A stretch of DNA of 64,000 bases from CAVQRC01 sp963715045 (GTDB lineage Bacteria > Planctomycetota > Planctomycetia > Pirellulales > Lacipirellulaceae): NCBI GenBank assembly GCA_963715045.1, contig CAVQRC010000001.1:1-64000 (forward strand). Reading direction: 5' to 3'. Shown here piece after piece: positions 28,674 through 39,600 of this stretch. A program made the translations under genes and the position numbers. The notes beneath the pieces were generated by a model. That model searched no databases. It saw nothing but the letters and a program-made list of their open reading frames with translations, and had not been told where the DNA came from. Within the stretch, counting starts at the first letter, position 1, and each line of letters opens with the position of its first letter.

Positions 28674-28978
28674 GACGCGCCGCGAATTCCTTCTCAGCGT
28701 GCTCAGCGCCTCTGCGCGACCTGTCGAGCGTCCCCAGGCATCGTCGCCCCTGAGGGACGTCTCGACCAAGGCAACGACGCCCGAAAACCTTCGTTCAATC
28801 CACAGACCGGCGGGCTGGCGGGGGTCTGGTTGCGGTCCAACACGCACCAGAGATGCGATCAAGCGGAACCGTTTGAATCGACGCAGCAATCGCAAAACGC
28901 CCGCCAGAAACTCACATTTTCGGGGGCCCAGCCCTGGGCCCTGGCAGGCCTGAAACGGGGCTTTGAAAAACGCTCAGG
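28674..28978. other. Non-coding stretch with partial subfamily-2 element
   Basis: No gene seen. On the minus strand 28940-28975 reads GTTTTTCAAAGCCCCGTTTCAGG, split here as GTTTTTCAAAG and CCCCGTTTCAGG. This matches the first third of the subfamily-2 copies at 2427 and 25694. A GC-rich palindrome (GGGCCCAGCCCTGGGCCC, 28924-28941) follows the oxidoreductase stop and could act as a 3'-end structure. Confidence 0.5.
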
Positions 28979-29989
28979 TCATCTCATTCCCGGGGCCGAG
29001 TTGGCGATGTGAAGGGCGATTTCCATTGCCTTTCGTCCATCCTGGGGAGAGATGTCTGGTTCTCGCCCCTCGCCGATGCACCGCAAGAAATGTTCGTCTT
29101 GCTGCAGGTGCCCCCATGCCCCCGGGCCAGCTTCTTTGAGATTCCACTCCGTGCGGGCGGGATCCTCGCCGAAAAGCGTGAGCGTATCGTTTCCCGAAGC
29201 GGTCAGCAGGCCAGTCGAATTGCCGACAATATCGAGCTTGCAAGCCGAGGCCGAACTGGCAACCGAGCCACTGTACTGCAGGTTACCGACGACTCCGTTC
29301 GCCAATCTCAGCGTGGCAAACGCATCGTAGCCCAGGGTGCCCCCGAATTTGTCGAGTACGGTGTACCTGGCCACTCCGTCGACTTTGGCGACTTCACTAT
29401 CAAAGAGCCACTGAACGAGGTCGATCGACCAGACCGACAGCGTGTACAGCGGCCCCCCACTCTCAGCGAGATTCCACACCCAGGATCCGGGCGGCCACTG
29501 AGCTGCCAGATCGCGGGCCGGGATGAACTCCCGATAGGCGAAGGACGATGGTTCACCAAGGGCGCCGTTGCCGATCATCTCCTTTGCCTTGGTGAAGTTA
29601 GGCGTGAAGCGAAAGGTCAGGCCGGGCATCAGGATCACACCCCGTTCGCTGGCGGCGGCGATGATCTCGTCGGCCTCTGGCAGATTTGCGGCGAGCGGCA
29701 TTTCGCAGAGGACATGCTTGCCGGCCTTGATCGCAGCCATCGAGACCCTGGCGTGCAGGGGCGTGGGAACCGCCACGATGACGGCATGCACCTCCGGATC
29801 CGCGATCAGCTCCTCGTAGTCCTGGTAGCTCGACTTGATCGGATACTTCTTCGCTGCTTTGCTCAAGCGGGCCGGGTCAGAGTCGGCGACCGCAACGAGC
29901 TGAGCGTTTTCGATTCCGCTGACTGCAGGCAGGTGAGCCCCGCGGCCGACGAAACCGCAGCCAATCACGCCCACGCCGATGCTTGCCAT
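28979..29989 (-). CDS. Gfo/Idh/MocA family oxidoreductase (cytoplasmic type)
   Basis: 336 residues, intact. Rossmann motif VGVIGCGFVGRGAHLPAV, then AVIVAVPTPLHARVSM and the EMP variant of the usual EKP motif (HVLCEMPLAANLPEAD), TFRFTPNFTKAKEMI and SGGPLYTLSVWSIDLVQWL. No signal peptide. The GGAACATTC segment ahead of ATG 29989 gives a GGAA ribosome-binding site. Divergent from an Rrf2 regulator, which may control it. Confidence 0.92.
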   Translation of the reverse strand: MASIGVGVIGCGFVGRGAHLPAVSGIENAQLVAVADSDPARLSKAAKKYPIKSSYQDYEELIADPEVHAVIVAVPTPLHARVSMAAIKAGKHVLCEMPLAANLPEADEIIAAASERGVILMPGLTFRFTPNFTKAKEMIGNGALGEPSSFAYREFIPARDLAAQWPPGSWVWNLAESGGPLYTLSVWSIDLVQWLFDSEVAKVDGVARYTVLDKFGGTLGYDAFATLRLANGVVGNLQYSGSVASSASACKLDIVGNSTGLLTASGNDTLTLFGEDPARTEWNLKEAGPGAWGHLQQDEHFLRCIGEGREPDISPQDGRKAMEIALHIANSAPGMR

Positions 29990-30114
29990 GAATGTTCCTT
30001 TTTTTTGGGTACGCGAGATCGCCGGCGTTGCCTGCCGGTTTTGACGCCAGCGACAAATATAAATAAACTACAGCCATTTAGTAAAGATTAGACGAACGAG
30101 AGGAGGGTCGGGGC
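29990..30114. promoter_or_regulatory. Divergent promoter region, oxidoreductase / Rrf2
   Basis: 125 nt. The stretch 30050-30095 is strongly AT-rich for this genome (ACAAATATAAATAAACTAC, TTTAGTAAAG). This is what one expects of a promoter or of an Rrf2 operator, but no dyad could be fixed by eye. Confidence 0.45.
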
Positions 30115-30576
30115 ATGGCGATTGGGCAGTTTTTCTCACAACGTTTTGGCTATGCGGTGCACGCACTGGCGTTTGTTGCCAGGAAGCCGGCAGGCGAGCT
30201 GACCACGTTGCCAGAGCTGGCCGCTTGGATGCGTACGATCTGGCCCAACTCCTCTGACTCGTATCTGTCCAATGTTGTTCAACGTCTGGCACGTGGCCGA
30301 CTGTTGCGTAGTCATCGAGGCATCTCGGGCGGCTACTCACTGGCCAGGGCTGCCGACAAGATTACGTTGCGTGATCTGGTGGAGCTGCTCGAGGGAGTCG
30401 ACGTAAATCGGTGTGGTCTCTCCCTGGACGATGAATGTCCGGTGCAATCACGTTGCTCCATTCAACGCAAATTGAGGAAGTTGGAAGCAGCGTATCTCGA
30501 GTCACTCGCCGGTGTGACCATGGCGGAGCTTTCCAAGGACATCGTTGTCAAGCCGCCGAGGAAGGCCAACGCGTAA
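30115..30576 (+). CDS. Rrf2 family transcriptional regulator
   Basis: 153 residues. N-terminal winged helix-turn-helix with RFGYAVHALAFVARKPAG, LSNVVQRLARGRLLRSHRG and the Rrf2 wing GGYSLARAADKITLRDLVELLEG, split as ISGGYSLARAADKI and TLRDLVELLEGVD. Three Cys (C100, C108, C114) lie in the loop where IscR, NsrR and RirA bind an Fe-S cluster, with spacing close to but not identical with those. So a redox or nitric-oxide sensor is plausible. It probably controls its own promoter and the divergent oxidoreductase. Start ATG 30115 has GGAGGGTCGGGG upstream. Confidence 0.9.
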   Translation: MAIGQFFSQRFGYAVHALAFVARKPAGELTTLPELAAWMRTIWPNSSDSYLSNVVQRLARGRLLRSHRGISGGYSLARAADKITLRDLVELLEGVDVNRCGLSLDDECPVQSRCSIQRKLRKLEAAYLESLAGVTMAELSKDIVVKPPRKANA

Positions 30577-30675
30577 CGCTTCCGGCATTTCTCACGCTGA
30601 ATCGATCCTGCGGCGGTGGAAATCGCCGCGTGCCTCAGCCGGACTTGCGGCGATCGTCTACAATTGGAATTAAGA

Positions 30676-30750
30676 CCTATCCAAAAACATCTCTGAACTG
30701 GTCCCACGAACGGGGAATTCGGTGGTTGAGACTAGTCTGGGGATCGACTC
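30676..30750 (+). repeat. 75-nt palindromic element upstream of secreted protein gene
   Basis: CCTATCCAAAAAC, GGTCCCACGAAC, GGGGAATTCGGT and GGGGATCGACTC fall at the family offsets; 55 of 75 positions match 12330-12404 by hand count, with no gaps. Open in the family phase (LSKNISELVPRTGNSVVET). It lies 33 nt upstream of the next start codon, in the same orientation. Confidence 0.75.
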
Positions 30751-30783
30751 TTGGTGTTCGTAAATCCTGGGAGGGTGTCCGCG

Positions 30784-31737
30784 ATGTCGCATAAGAAAAC
30801 CGTGTCCCCCATGCTGCTGTTGCTGATCGCCGCGATCACCGGGCCGATCGCGACGGCCCAGGCCCAGCTGGTGCAGGTACGGCCCGGCTATGTACGAGCG
30901 CCATTCGTGCGGGTGTACACCAACCCGGACGGGAGTTCCTATGTGCGGGCTCCGTTCGTGGCCGTAGGCAGACCGCCCTGGCAATACGCTCCGCCGCGGT
31001 TCGGCGACCCGTCGGGACGTTACGGATCCGAGCGATTCAATGCAGGTTCCACCAGGATCGCTGCACAACTGGAACTGCTCTCCTGGCAACAATTGCGTGA
31101 GGAAGTGCAAACCGAGCTCGACCGATTCGTCTCCAGCCTCGAGAACCAGCCGAATGCGGCGGGATGGTACGACTATCTGCAGACCGAGACGCTGGGTGCG
31201 CTCGTCGGCGATCGCGATGAACCGCCGATCGGCGAGGAACTCGAGCAGTTGACCGTGATCCTGGGCAGGTACCAGGCGACACTCAACACGCCGGAGTATC
31301 CGCGGATCACGAGCACACCCGGCTTTCGGCAGATCCACGCGTTGCTGGAACAACTGGTGATGTCGCCCGAGTTGCGGCAGCGACGACGGCTGGCGATCGT
31401 GAGGCAAACCCTGGAGGAGGAGTTGGCACGCATCAACGCCCCGGCGGGCTGGGAGACCTACCTTCGGATCCCGATCCCGGAAGCGGAGTCTGCCGATCCG
31501 GCGAGCGATGTTCCGGCGCCACCACTCGACGCGGCGACCACGGATGAGGCATTGCTGGCCGCACTCACTCGGTTCGAGCGGGTCCGCGCGAATCCTGATT
31601 ACGTCATGATCTCGAGTCTGCCCGGCTTCCAGGCCACGTACGAAGCGTTGTCCGCGTATCTGGGCGTCGATTCCGAGTCGGCGGCGAGGGCCGAAGAACT
31701 CCCTGTCCCGGCCCCGCAGTCGGCGGTGGAAGACTGA
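30784..31737 (+). CDS. Hypothetical secreted protein
   Basis: 317 residues of unknown function. A clear signal peptide (LLLLIAAITGPIATAQA) ends near residue 28. A duplicated short motif follows: YVRAPFVRVYTNPDGSS and YVRAPFVAVGRPP. The rest is helical and Glu/Arg-rich with two similar blocks, GWYDYLQTETLGAL near 119 and GWETYLRIPIPEAE near 222, each followed by a helix ending near ITSTPGFRQIHALLEQL or MISSLPGFQATYEALSAYL. This suggests an internal repeat. The ATG at 30784 has GGGAGGG eight bases upstream. No family is recognised; such proteins recur in planctomycetes as secreted unknowns. Confidence 0.75.
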   Translation: MSHKKTVSPMLLLLIAAITGPIATAQAQLVQVRPGYVRAPFVRVYTNPDGSSYVRAPFVAVGRPPWQYAPPRFGDPSGRYGSERFNAGSTRIAAQLELLSWQQLREEVQTELDRFVSSLENQPNAAGWYDYLQTETLGALVGDRDEPPIGEELEQLTVILGRYQATLNTPEYPRITSTPGFRQIHALLEQLVMSPELRQRRRLAIVRQTLEEELARINAPAGWETYLRIPIPEAESADPASDVPAPPLDAATTDEALLAALTRFERVRANPDYVMISSLPGFQATYEALSAYLGVDSESAARAEELPVPAPQSAVED

Positions 31738-31741
31738 GAAG

Positions 31742-31816
31742 CCGATGCCGGAATCTCCATAAGCTTATCCCGCGGCCGCGGCACTCGGTTGCTGAAGCGG
31801 GGCGTATTCCTGCTGC
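31742..31816 (+). repeat. 75-nt palindromic element, diverged copy
   Basis: TTATCCCGCGGCCGCGGCA, CTCGGTTGC and TGAAGC match the family centre at the right offsets; the flanks are diverged. It begins 4 nt after the stop of the secreted protein, so two copies bracket that gene. Confidence 0.45.
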
Positions 31817-31907
31817 CTACGTCGCCTCGCCCTCCTGCTCGTCCGTCGTGCTCGTAATCGTAATCGTACGTCACTCGGTCTGCCGTCGAGTACGAGCACC
31901 GCTTCGC

Positions 31908-31936
31908 TGAGCACGAGCACGAGCACGAGCACGAGA
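31908..31936. repeat. GAGCAC hexamer tandem repeat
   Basis: The hexamer GAGCAC recurs about four times without interruption, next to a short TCGTAA repeat at about 31852. Lies 40 nt beyond the end of the kinase gene. Confidence 0.7.
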
Positions 31937-31976
31937 AACTGACATCTCATCGCTACGGCAGAGCTCATCAGGGCCG

Positions 31977-34900
31977 CTATCGCAGGGCTTCGGTGAGCTC
32001 GTTCTCCGCCATGTCGTACGACCGGGTCGCGTCCCAGATAAACGATTCATCCCCGGCCCCGGCGAGGATCTTGCGACCGTCCGGCGACCACTTCAGGGAG
32101 AAGATCACCCCTGGTGTGGAGTTGTCTGGATTCAGCACGAGCAGCAGTGCGCCGGTCTGAGCATCCCAGACTTTCACCGTATTGTCGTCGCTGCCCGTGA
32201 TCAGGCGGCGATCATCGGAGCTCAAGTCGAGACACCGCACGTTGGCCGTATGCGCGGGGAAACTCCGGACTTCGCGTCCGGACCGGGTATCCCAAGCGAT
32301 CACCCATCCACCACCGGTCCCGGCAAGCAGTTGTCGATCGTCGTCACTCCAATCCAGGATCGAGTTGCCATCGGCAGCCTCGCCGGTCCCGTGATGCCGC
32401 GCTAAGGACGCTACTTCGCGCCAGGTTACCGTATCCCAAATCTTGATGGGCTGGTCCCACCAAAGTGCACCAGCCAAGCGGGTTCCGTCATGACTCCACG
32501 CGAGAGAGCCGATCCGGTGTGCGGACCGGGGCAGACTCGTAACGAATTGACCGTCGTCGGCAGCTCCAGATCTTCAGATGGCCGCCCATATCTGATGTCG
32601 CGAATCGCTTGCCATCCGGACTCCAGGCAAGATCCCGCGGTTGGTGCGAATGTCCGCGGACTCGGGCGACCTCTTCGCCGGTTGCTGAATCCCAGACGAG
32701 GATCCAGCCGCCATATTCTGAATCACGAACGAGGGCGGCCAATCGACTGCCGCTTGGGCTCCATTCGCAGTCAGGCACCCAGGCATCCACCATTGCTGTG
32801 TCGAACCGCCGAATCCGCTCCGCTATCCCGTCGCCATAGGCGTAAATGTCAATCGTACGTGAACTGGGCGGTTCACTCTCTGGATTATCAGAAAGGTAGT
32901 AGGACACGGCGAATCGCCCGCCGTCAGGGCTCCAGCTCTTGGCACCGCCGTCTACCACCTGCACACCCTGGGAACGGAACGGATCCCAGACCTTAATGAG
33001 TTGATCCGCACCTCCTGAGGCAAGGCGGCTCCCGTCCCGATTCCAGTCAACGGAAGAAATCTGGCCCAGATGCCCCCGTACGATTGCCTGTTCTTCTCCC
33101 GTGATGCTATCCCAGATCTTAATCAGACCGTCGATTCCCGAGGAGGCCACCACATCGCGAGTGGGATGCCATCGCACGCAGGTGACCACTCCGTTATGGC
33201 CGTGAAGGTCGTGGATCAGTTCCAGCGAATCGGCGTTCCAAGTCTTGATGCGTTGATCATAACTCCCTGTGGCAAGCTGATCCCCGGCCGGAGACCAGTC
33301 GATGGAAGCGATCCGGTGCCCGTGGGCACGCATTCTTGACCCCAGTTCGCGTCCTGTGGAGACGTCCCAGATGCGGAGCGTGGCGTGGCGGTAGTTTCCG
33401 CCAGTCGCCAGCTTCGTGCCAGCGGGATTCCAACACAGCGTAGCGAAATCGTCCTGCGGTGTATTCACTTCCCAGGCCAATTGCCCCGTATCGGCCCGCC
33501 ACACGGCGAGTCGGAATCCGGTGGCTGACGCGAGCCATTGGCCGTCGGGGCTCCACCGCAGTACGTAGATATGCGGCAGAGCATCCGCCGATTCGAGCAC
33601 GAGCAGCTCTTCGCCCGTGACTGGGTTCTGAATGCGAATCGCGTGGTCAGTCGCCAATGCAATCCGGGTACCGTCCGGGTGCCACGCCACCGAGTGGACC
33701 TCTCCCTGCTGCGGTAACACCATCGAGTCGCGTTCGGCGAGAGGGTGCCAAATGCGTAACGTTCCGTCGCTGCTCACCGAAGCGATTTGCTGTTGATCAG
33801 GCGACCAGGCAATTTCGTGGACCGTGTCGGTGTGGCCGATCAGCGTCACTTCATCGCGATGGCAAAGCGATCTCAAGTAGTGCCATTCCCAGTCGTGGTT
33901 GACACGCGGTGTTTCCGGACTGTTGTAGAGCTTTAGCACCTGCGTAACGCGGAGCAGATTACCCAGCGACCACTCATGATGGGCCAGGCGAATGTCGGCC
34001 ACGTACTGGTGGTAGATCGCGTCATCGCGTGCCGTCTCGGCCGCTTGTTTCTGCGTTAGGGCAGCTGCCTGGGCCTGGTGGGTCTCCCACAGGGCCTCGG
34101 TCACCATGGCCAGCGTCACGAATCCCGCCAGCACGAGCAGGACCACACCGGCGGCGGCAAACAGCGCGAAACGCCGGTGATGCCGCACCCAGCGACGGCC
34201 GCGCTGAGGGAGCGTGGGAGGTTTCGTGCGAATGGGCTGGTCGTCAACGAATCGCTGGAGTTCCTCGGCGAATTCACCGGCCGTGGCGTAACGCTGATCA
34301 GCATCCGGTTCCATCCCCTTCAGGATGATCGTTTCCAGATCGCGGGGAATTGCCGGGTCAATTCGTCGCAAAGGCGGCGGCCCGTCGAACATCAGTTGCC
34401 CGAGTAGCGTGCCGCGATCCTCGCCGTCATGCGCCGGGCGCTGGAGCAACACTTCGTAGAGTGTGACCGCGAGCGAATAGATATCACAACGTCCATCCAC
34501 GACCACGGGTTGACCCAGGGTGTGTTCCGGTGCCATGTATCGCAAGGTCCCCAACAATTCACCGCTCATGGTGTCCCCCGGAAGCGATGCCATCCGAGCA
34601 AGACCGAAATCGGCGATGAACACGACGCCCTGCTCATCGAGCAGCAGATTCGCTGGCTTGACATCTCGATGAATAACGCCATGTTCGTGAGCGTACTGAA
34701 GGGCCTGGGCAGCGGCCACACCCAATCCGGCGACACCGCGATAGAAATCGCGAGGCGAACCTCCCGCCTTCGCGGCGGCGGTGACCGGTTGCGAAGTGAC
34801 GCCGGCGGCTTTAGCGGGTACGCGTGGAGTCTGCTCCGTCGTTGGATCACAGACTGGGGAGGATGAGCGACCGATCTTAACGGCTTGGGTGATGGAGGAA

Positions 34901-35784
34901 CCGTCCAGTTCAGCCCCGGTTCTCTTCAGCTCTCGCAAGTCGTCAATGACGTCTGCCACGCTCTTGCCTGAAATCAACTGCATCGCATAGTAATGAACGC
35001 CCTGATCCTTGCCGACCGAGTACAACGACACGATGTTGGGGTGATCCAGGGTGGCGGCGGCTCGCGCTTCATTCCGGAATCGCTTGACGGCTCTGCCGCT
35101 CGCCAGATTGACGCCCTCGAGGACTTTCAACGCCACGATCCGACCCAACGACAACTGTTCCGCTTCATAGACGACGCCCATCGCACCGCGACCGATTTCG
35201 CGAAGGACGCGGAACTCACCTACCCGCTCACGCCGCCCGAGATCGTCGAGACCCGATGCGCGTAGATCTTGAGAAAAGAGCTCTCCGCTGCCGGCATGCT
35301 CGGTGGTTGAAACTGGAAGTCGCTCGTCAACTCGGTGCAACGCGGCAGCCAGTACGGGCCTGTGTTCAGCGAACCGCTCTAGAAACTCCTGGTGGCTCGG
35401 CTGGTCACCCCACCGCTGCCGTGTTCGGTATTCGCTGGTGATCAGCACGAGCGGCAGTTGGTCCCGCGGGCCTAACTCTGAACGAGCTGCAAGATAGTCC
35501 TCGATGCGGGGTCGAAATGGTATGCCGGGTGGCGTGCCGGCGCCGCGTTTCGCATCGTCTTCCGGTTGGGTGCGTTGATCAGTTTCACGCCGCCAGCGGT
35601 ATTCCAGGTCGACCATGACGAGCTCGATGAGCAAGTTGTGCCGGTGCGTGCCGCTCGTGGTCAGAGCCTCTTCAGAGGGCAAGAAGTCACCCAGGTCAGG
35701 GACCTCGCCCCGCTGCCACGCCAATTCGAACAAGTCGACCCGCCTGTCGAACTCGGTGTCAACGAATGGCGTTTCGGACGACAT
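31977..35784 (-). CDS. Serine/threonine protein kinase with C-terminal WD40 repeats; one +1 frameshift
   Basis: About 1,269 codons. Residues 1-190 are the helical N-terminal region typical of planctomycete kinases. The kinase domain has a Gly-rich loop at about 198-204 (GRGAMGVV), HRD at 372-374, DFG at 392-394 and GTLRYMAPE. A low-complexity insert lies between the hinge and the HRD. One transmembrane segment (FALFAAAGVVLLVLAGFVTLAMV region, about residue 545) is followed by WD40 repeats ending in IW-D blocks such as TLRIWHP and LIKIWDS. One extra base near 32572 separates the last two or three repeats; the frame resumes at SHDGTRLAGALWWDQPIKIW. Its start is 50 nt after the sigma factor stop, so the two are co-transcribed. 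Confidence 0.92.
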
Positions 35785-35834
35785 GTCAAATCCCTCGGGT
35801 TTAGCCGTGGATCACAGAAATCGGGATGCTCGAA

Positions 35835-36428
35835 TCAAGTCCTCCCGAAAAGTCGTTGCTCCAGTTGCGTCCTCGCATGTTCGATGGCCCGCTGCACGGT
35901 TCGTTCCGAGCATCCGGCCTGTTCCGCTGCCTGGTCCACATCATGACCTTGAAGGGTCAGTTCCAGGATTCGCCGATGACGCGGCGACAGGCAGCCCATC
36001 ATGAGTTCGGTTTCTTCGATCAGCATCGCCGCGTCGGCGGGCAGCGGATCACGGGCGAATGCCTCCGACGGGATGAGTTTCACGACTTCGCCAGGGTTTG
36101 CGAATTCCTCCTGGTGAATCGTTCGCTTCGCTGTGGAGTGGCGATGCACCTGATGCAAGGCCTTGTGAGTCGTGATCGCGGCCAGCAGTCGCCACAGGTC
36201 GTCACTCTCACGAATCTCATACCGCCCGGCGCGTGCCTGACGGAAGAAACTGCGGCAGGCCGATTGAACGATATCTTCCGGGTCGAGCCGCCGGGTCAGT
36301 TTGGCCGCCAGGCGACAGCGGGCCAGCGCGATCAGCCGGCCGGCGTAGAGATCCAGCAACTCGGCGGCGGCCCGATCGTCGCCGCTGCGAATGCGTGCAA
36401 AGAGCACTTTTGGATCAACGTTGCACAT
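35835..36428 (-). CDS. ECF-type RNA polymerase sigma factor
   Basis: 197 residues. Sigma-70 region 2 is seen in LFARIRSGDDRAAAELLDLY and LDPEDIVQSACRSFFRQ, with LWRLLAAITTHKALHQVHRH after it. Region 4 is HRRILELTLQGHDVDQAAEQ followed by a helix-turn-helix (GCSERTVQRAIEHARTQLE). It belongs to the planctomycete ECF groups encoded upstream of Ser/Thr kinases, which probably regulate the sigma factor by phosphorylation in place of an anti-sigma factor. Target promoters are unknown; the divergent surface-protease gene is a candidate by position. Confidence 0.93.
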   Translation of the reverse strand: MCNVDPKVLFARIRSGDDRAAAELLDLYAGRLIALARCRLAAKLTRRLDPEDIVQSACRSFFRQARAGRYEIRESDDLWRLLAAITTHKALHQVHRHSTAKRTIHQEEFANPGEVVKLIPSEAFARDPLPADAAMLIEETELMMGCLSPRHRRILELTLQGHDVDQAAEQAGCSERTVQRAIEHARTQLEQRLFGRT

Positions 36429-36675
36429 GGGGTAGAAACCGTCTGAAAACTGCGCTTTCCATGGCGAATGTGGTCAGAAAACGGGATCACCTCCGGGGCG
36501 AGCATATTTTACCACAGATCCCAAAATCCTCTCATGGGGACGGGGGCGAAAACGGTGCATCTGACCCGACTCAATGTGAACCCTGTGGGCTAAGTCGACT
36601 CCACCCCAGCCACCTGATCGAATGCTGCGCGATGCAACCAATGACGCCGCGTTCGAGAAGAGGGAGGGCGTGACG

Positions 36676-39600
36676 ATGGACTTTTCTGTTGGTGCTCAAC
36701 GCACGTGGATACGCCGCAACTGGAAGCAATCCTCGCGAGCTTCGCATACGCGCAAATGTCTCAAGGCCACCTCCCGCCTGCTCCGAGGCGAAATCCTGGA
36801 GAAGCGGCAGGTGTTGGCAGCAGGTGTCTTTCCGTTGCCGGTCACAAGCTGGGGGCCACCTGGCAGCCTGGTTTATCAGATGTCTGCGACCGCGGAGATC
36901 GAGTCGGTCGGTGACGCGGATTCGTTTACCGTCGACTTGAACAGCGGCCAGACGGTGACGCTGACCGTTGTTGGCGACGCCGGACTTCAGCCGAGCGTCG
37001 AGCTGTTCGACCCGGCAATGACCAGCATTGGTACCGCAGTCACGAGCGGACATGGCCAATCGACCGTATTGCAGACAATTCCGACCTCCACCGCGGGAAA
37101 CTATACGATCGAGATCGAAGGAGCAAACGGCTCCACGGGCGTTTGTGCGGTACAACTGATCCTCAATGCTGCCGTCGAGGGCGAAACTTGGAACGGGCTA
37201 AGAAACGACGATCCAGATTCAGCGCAAGACCTGGTTCCGGGCTTCACTGCTCTGGCTGGGGGGTCTGCCACGCGGGCGGCTGTGCTGGGCACTGTGGACG
37301 AAGGCGAAAGATTCGTGGTGAATCAGACACCGCGAGATCGCGCCCGGCCATTGCTCGAAGCGAATGATCCAACAGGGGATTGGTATCGCTTCGAACTGGC
37401 TGACGGCGACTCGGCCACAATTGCCCTGGCGGCAGCCGAAAGTCAGCCTATGTGTCTGGAGTTGTTCGACTCCGCGCTGAACGTACTTGCGATGGGTACC
37501 CGAGCAGAGAACCTTGAGCAGGTCATCAACAATTTTGTGACACCTGATTCCGGGACGTATTTCGCCCGCGTCGCTGGTGATCTGTGTGACTACACCCTGG
37601 TTGTCACTCGCGAGGCCGACTTCGACTCCGAGCCCAACAATGGTTGTGGACTTGATGCTCAGGACATCTCGCCGACGGGGGTTGCGTTAGGAGCCCTGGT
37701 CAATCCGTGCACGCTTTACGGAGTCAATCGGAACGGCAGCCTCTTCACGATTGACCTCGAGACTGGCATCGGCACTTCAGTTGGCGACCTGCCCCAGAGT
37801 TCTACAGAAGTCGAATTCGATCCGATTTCGAAACGCGCGTTCACGCAATTTTCGAGCAATATGTGGACGGGGCAGGAGTTTGACATTGCGACGGGGTCGG
37901 CCATCGGCCCACCAATCTCGAACGGTTTTGTCTTCAACGGGCTGGAATGGATCGGTGACCAGCTGTTTGGTGCTGCGGTGATATACACTGGCTTCCCGGC
38001 GAACCTGCGGATTCTGGATCCGTTCAGGGGCGTGTCGACCCTGGTCGGTCCTACCGGCGTCGATGGTCCGCTTTCAGGACTCGCCTACGACGCTTCCAGT
38101 GACACGCTCTATGGGATCGCCGGTGGTCGGGGTGCTTCCGACCTTTACACGATCGACCGCAACACGGGTACCGCCACCGTGGTTGGTTCGACGGGCATTC
38201 AAGCTGGCAGTCTCGAATTCGGCCCCGGCGGATTGCTGTATGCCGGCGTGACGGGGGGCGACGGCGGCCTCTTGTACCGAATCGATCCGTTGACCGCCGC
38301 CAGCAGTCTGGTGGGAGATACCGGATTCAGCTCGATCACGGGACTATTGCTCGGACCTGATCGAGAAGATCCGCAAACCGGTTCCGCCCTCTCGCTGACT
38401 CCTTGCGGGGACGGCGATGCGTACCGTCTCGAAGTCAATCCGGGTGACCACCTGTCCTGTGAGCTGACGATGCCCGCAGCCGGCGGGCGGACTCTGGACA
38501 ACCAGCTGGATCCGGCACTGGAGCTTTACGATCCGGTTGGCCGACTGGTCGCCTCGGTCTCCAGCGAATCTCTCGCCCATACGGCAGCGGTCGCCGGAAC
38601 TTATACCCTTTGGGTGATCGCCGAGGATCTCACCGAAGGCGACTACGTGCTCACCTGCAGCGGCAACTCCGGAGCCGTGCCGCCTTTCAAGGTCCTGCAA
38701 ATCGACCAGCCAGACGGCGTACGTCTCCAATCCGCTCCGGCCGAACTGACCGCCGAGTTCAGCGACTCGCTGCTGTTGACGACGATTGCCGCGTCCGATC
38801 TGACAATCAACGGTGAACCGGCCCTCTCCGTGCGAATGAGCGACGGAAACACGGCCCGCTTTATACTCCCCGACGTATTCGTAGAAGGCACCAATCGCAT
38901 TGCCATGGCAAATGCAGCGGTCAAAGATCTGCAACAGACGCCGATCGACGCGTTCGCGAGTGTGATTCTCATTGATACGACGCCGCCGGGCGTGTCCCAC
39001 TCTTCGATCCACGACGGAGATCTCGTGCCGGCCCTGACCGCTGGCTTCGAGTACCAGGTGCGCTTTGATGAACCGCTTGCGAGCGAACACATCGAGCCCT
39101 CCGATGTCTCTCTGCGGGGCAAGATCCGCGGAGACCTTGAGCCCCAGCAGCTAGCCTACGATCCCGAGTCCTTCACGCTCACGATCCGCTACGACGGGTT
39201 GCCGGAAGACGCGTACACCCTGACGCTACACAGCGGAGACGGGGCATTCGAAGACCTCGCGGGTCACGACCTGGATGGCACCGGAGATGGACTTGCGGGA
39301 GGCGACTTCGTCGTAACCTTCTCGACCGAGATCCAGTTGGCGCCTTGTCCTGCTCCGCTCGAGCCGAACGATCCGTGCGGCGGGCTCGTTTACCAGACAG
39401 ACGTCTCCGCCACGATCAGTGCCAACGAGGACATCGACCGGTTCACCGTTGATCTCGCTGCGAATCGAACGCTCACGGTCCTGGCGAGCACGGACCCCAA
39501 CTTGCGAATCTCAGTCGAGGTATTGGACGCTGACGATGCTTCGCTGGCCGCTGCTACCGCCGGCGGTCCGGGGCAAGAAGCTCTGTTGCAGACGATTCCG

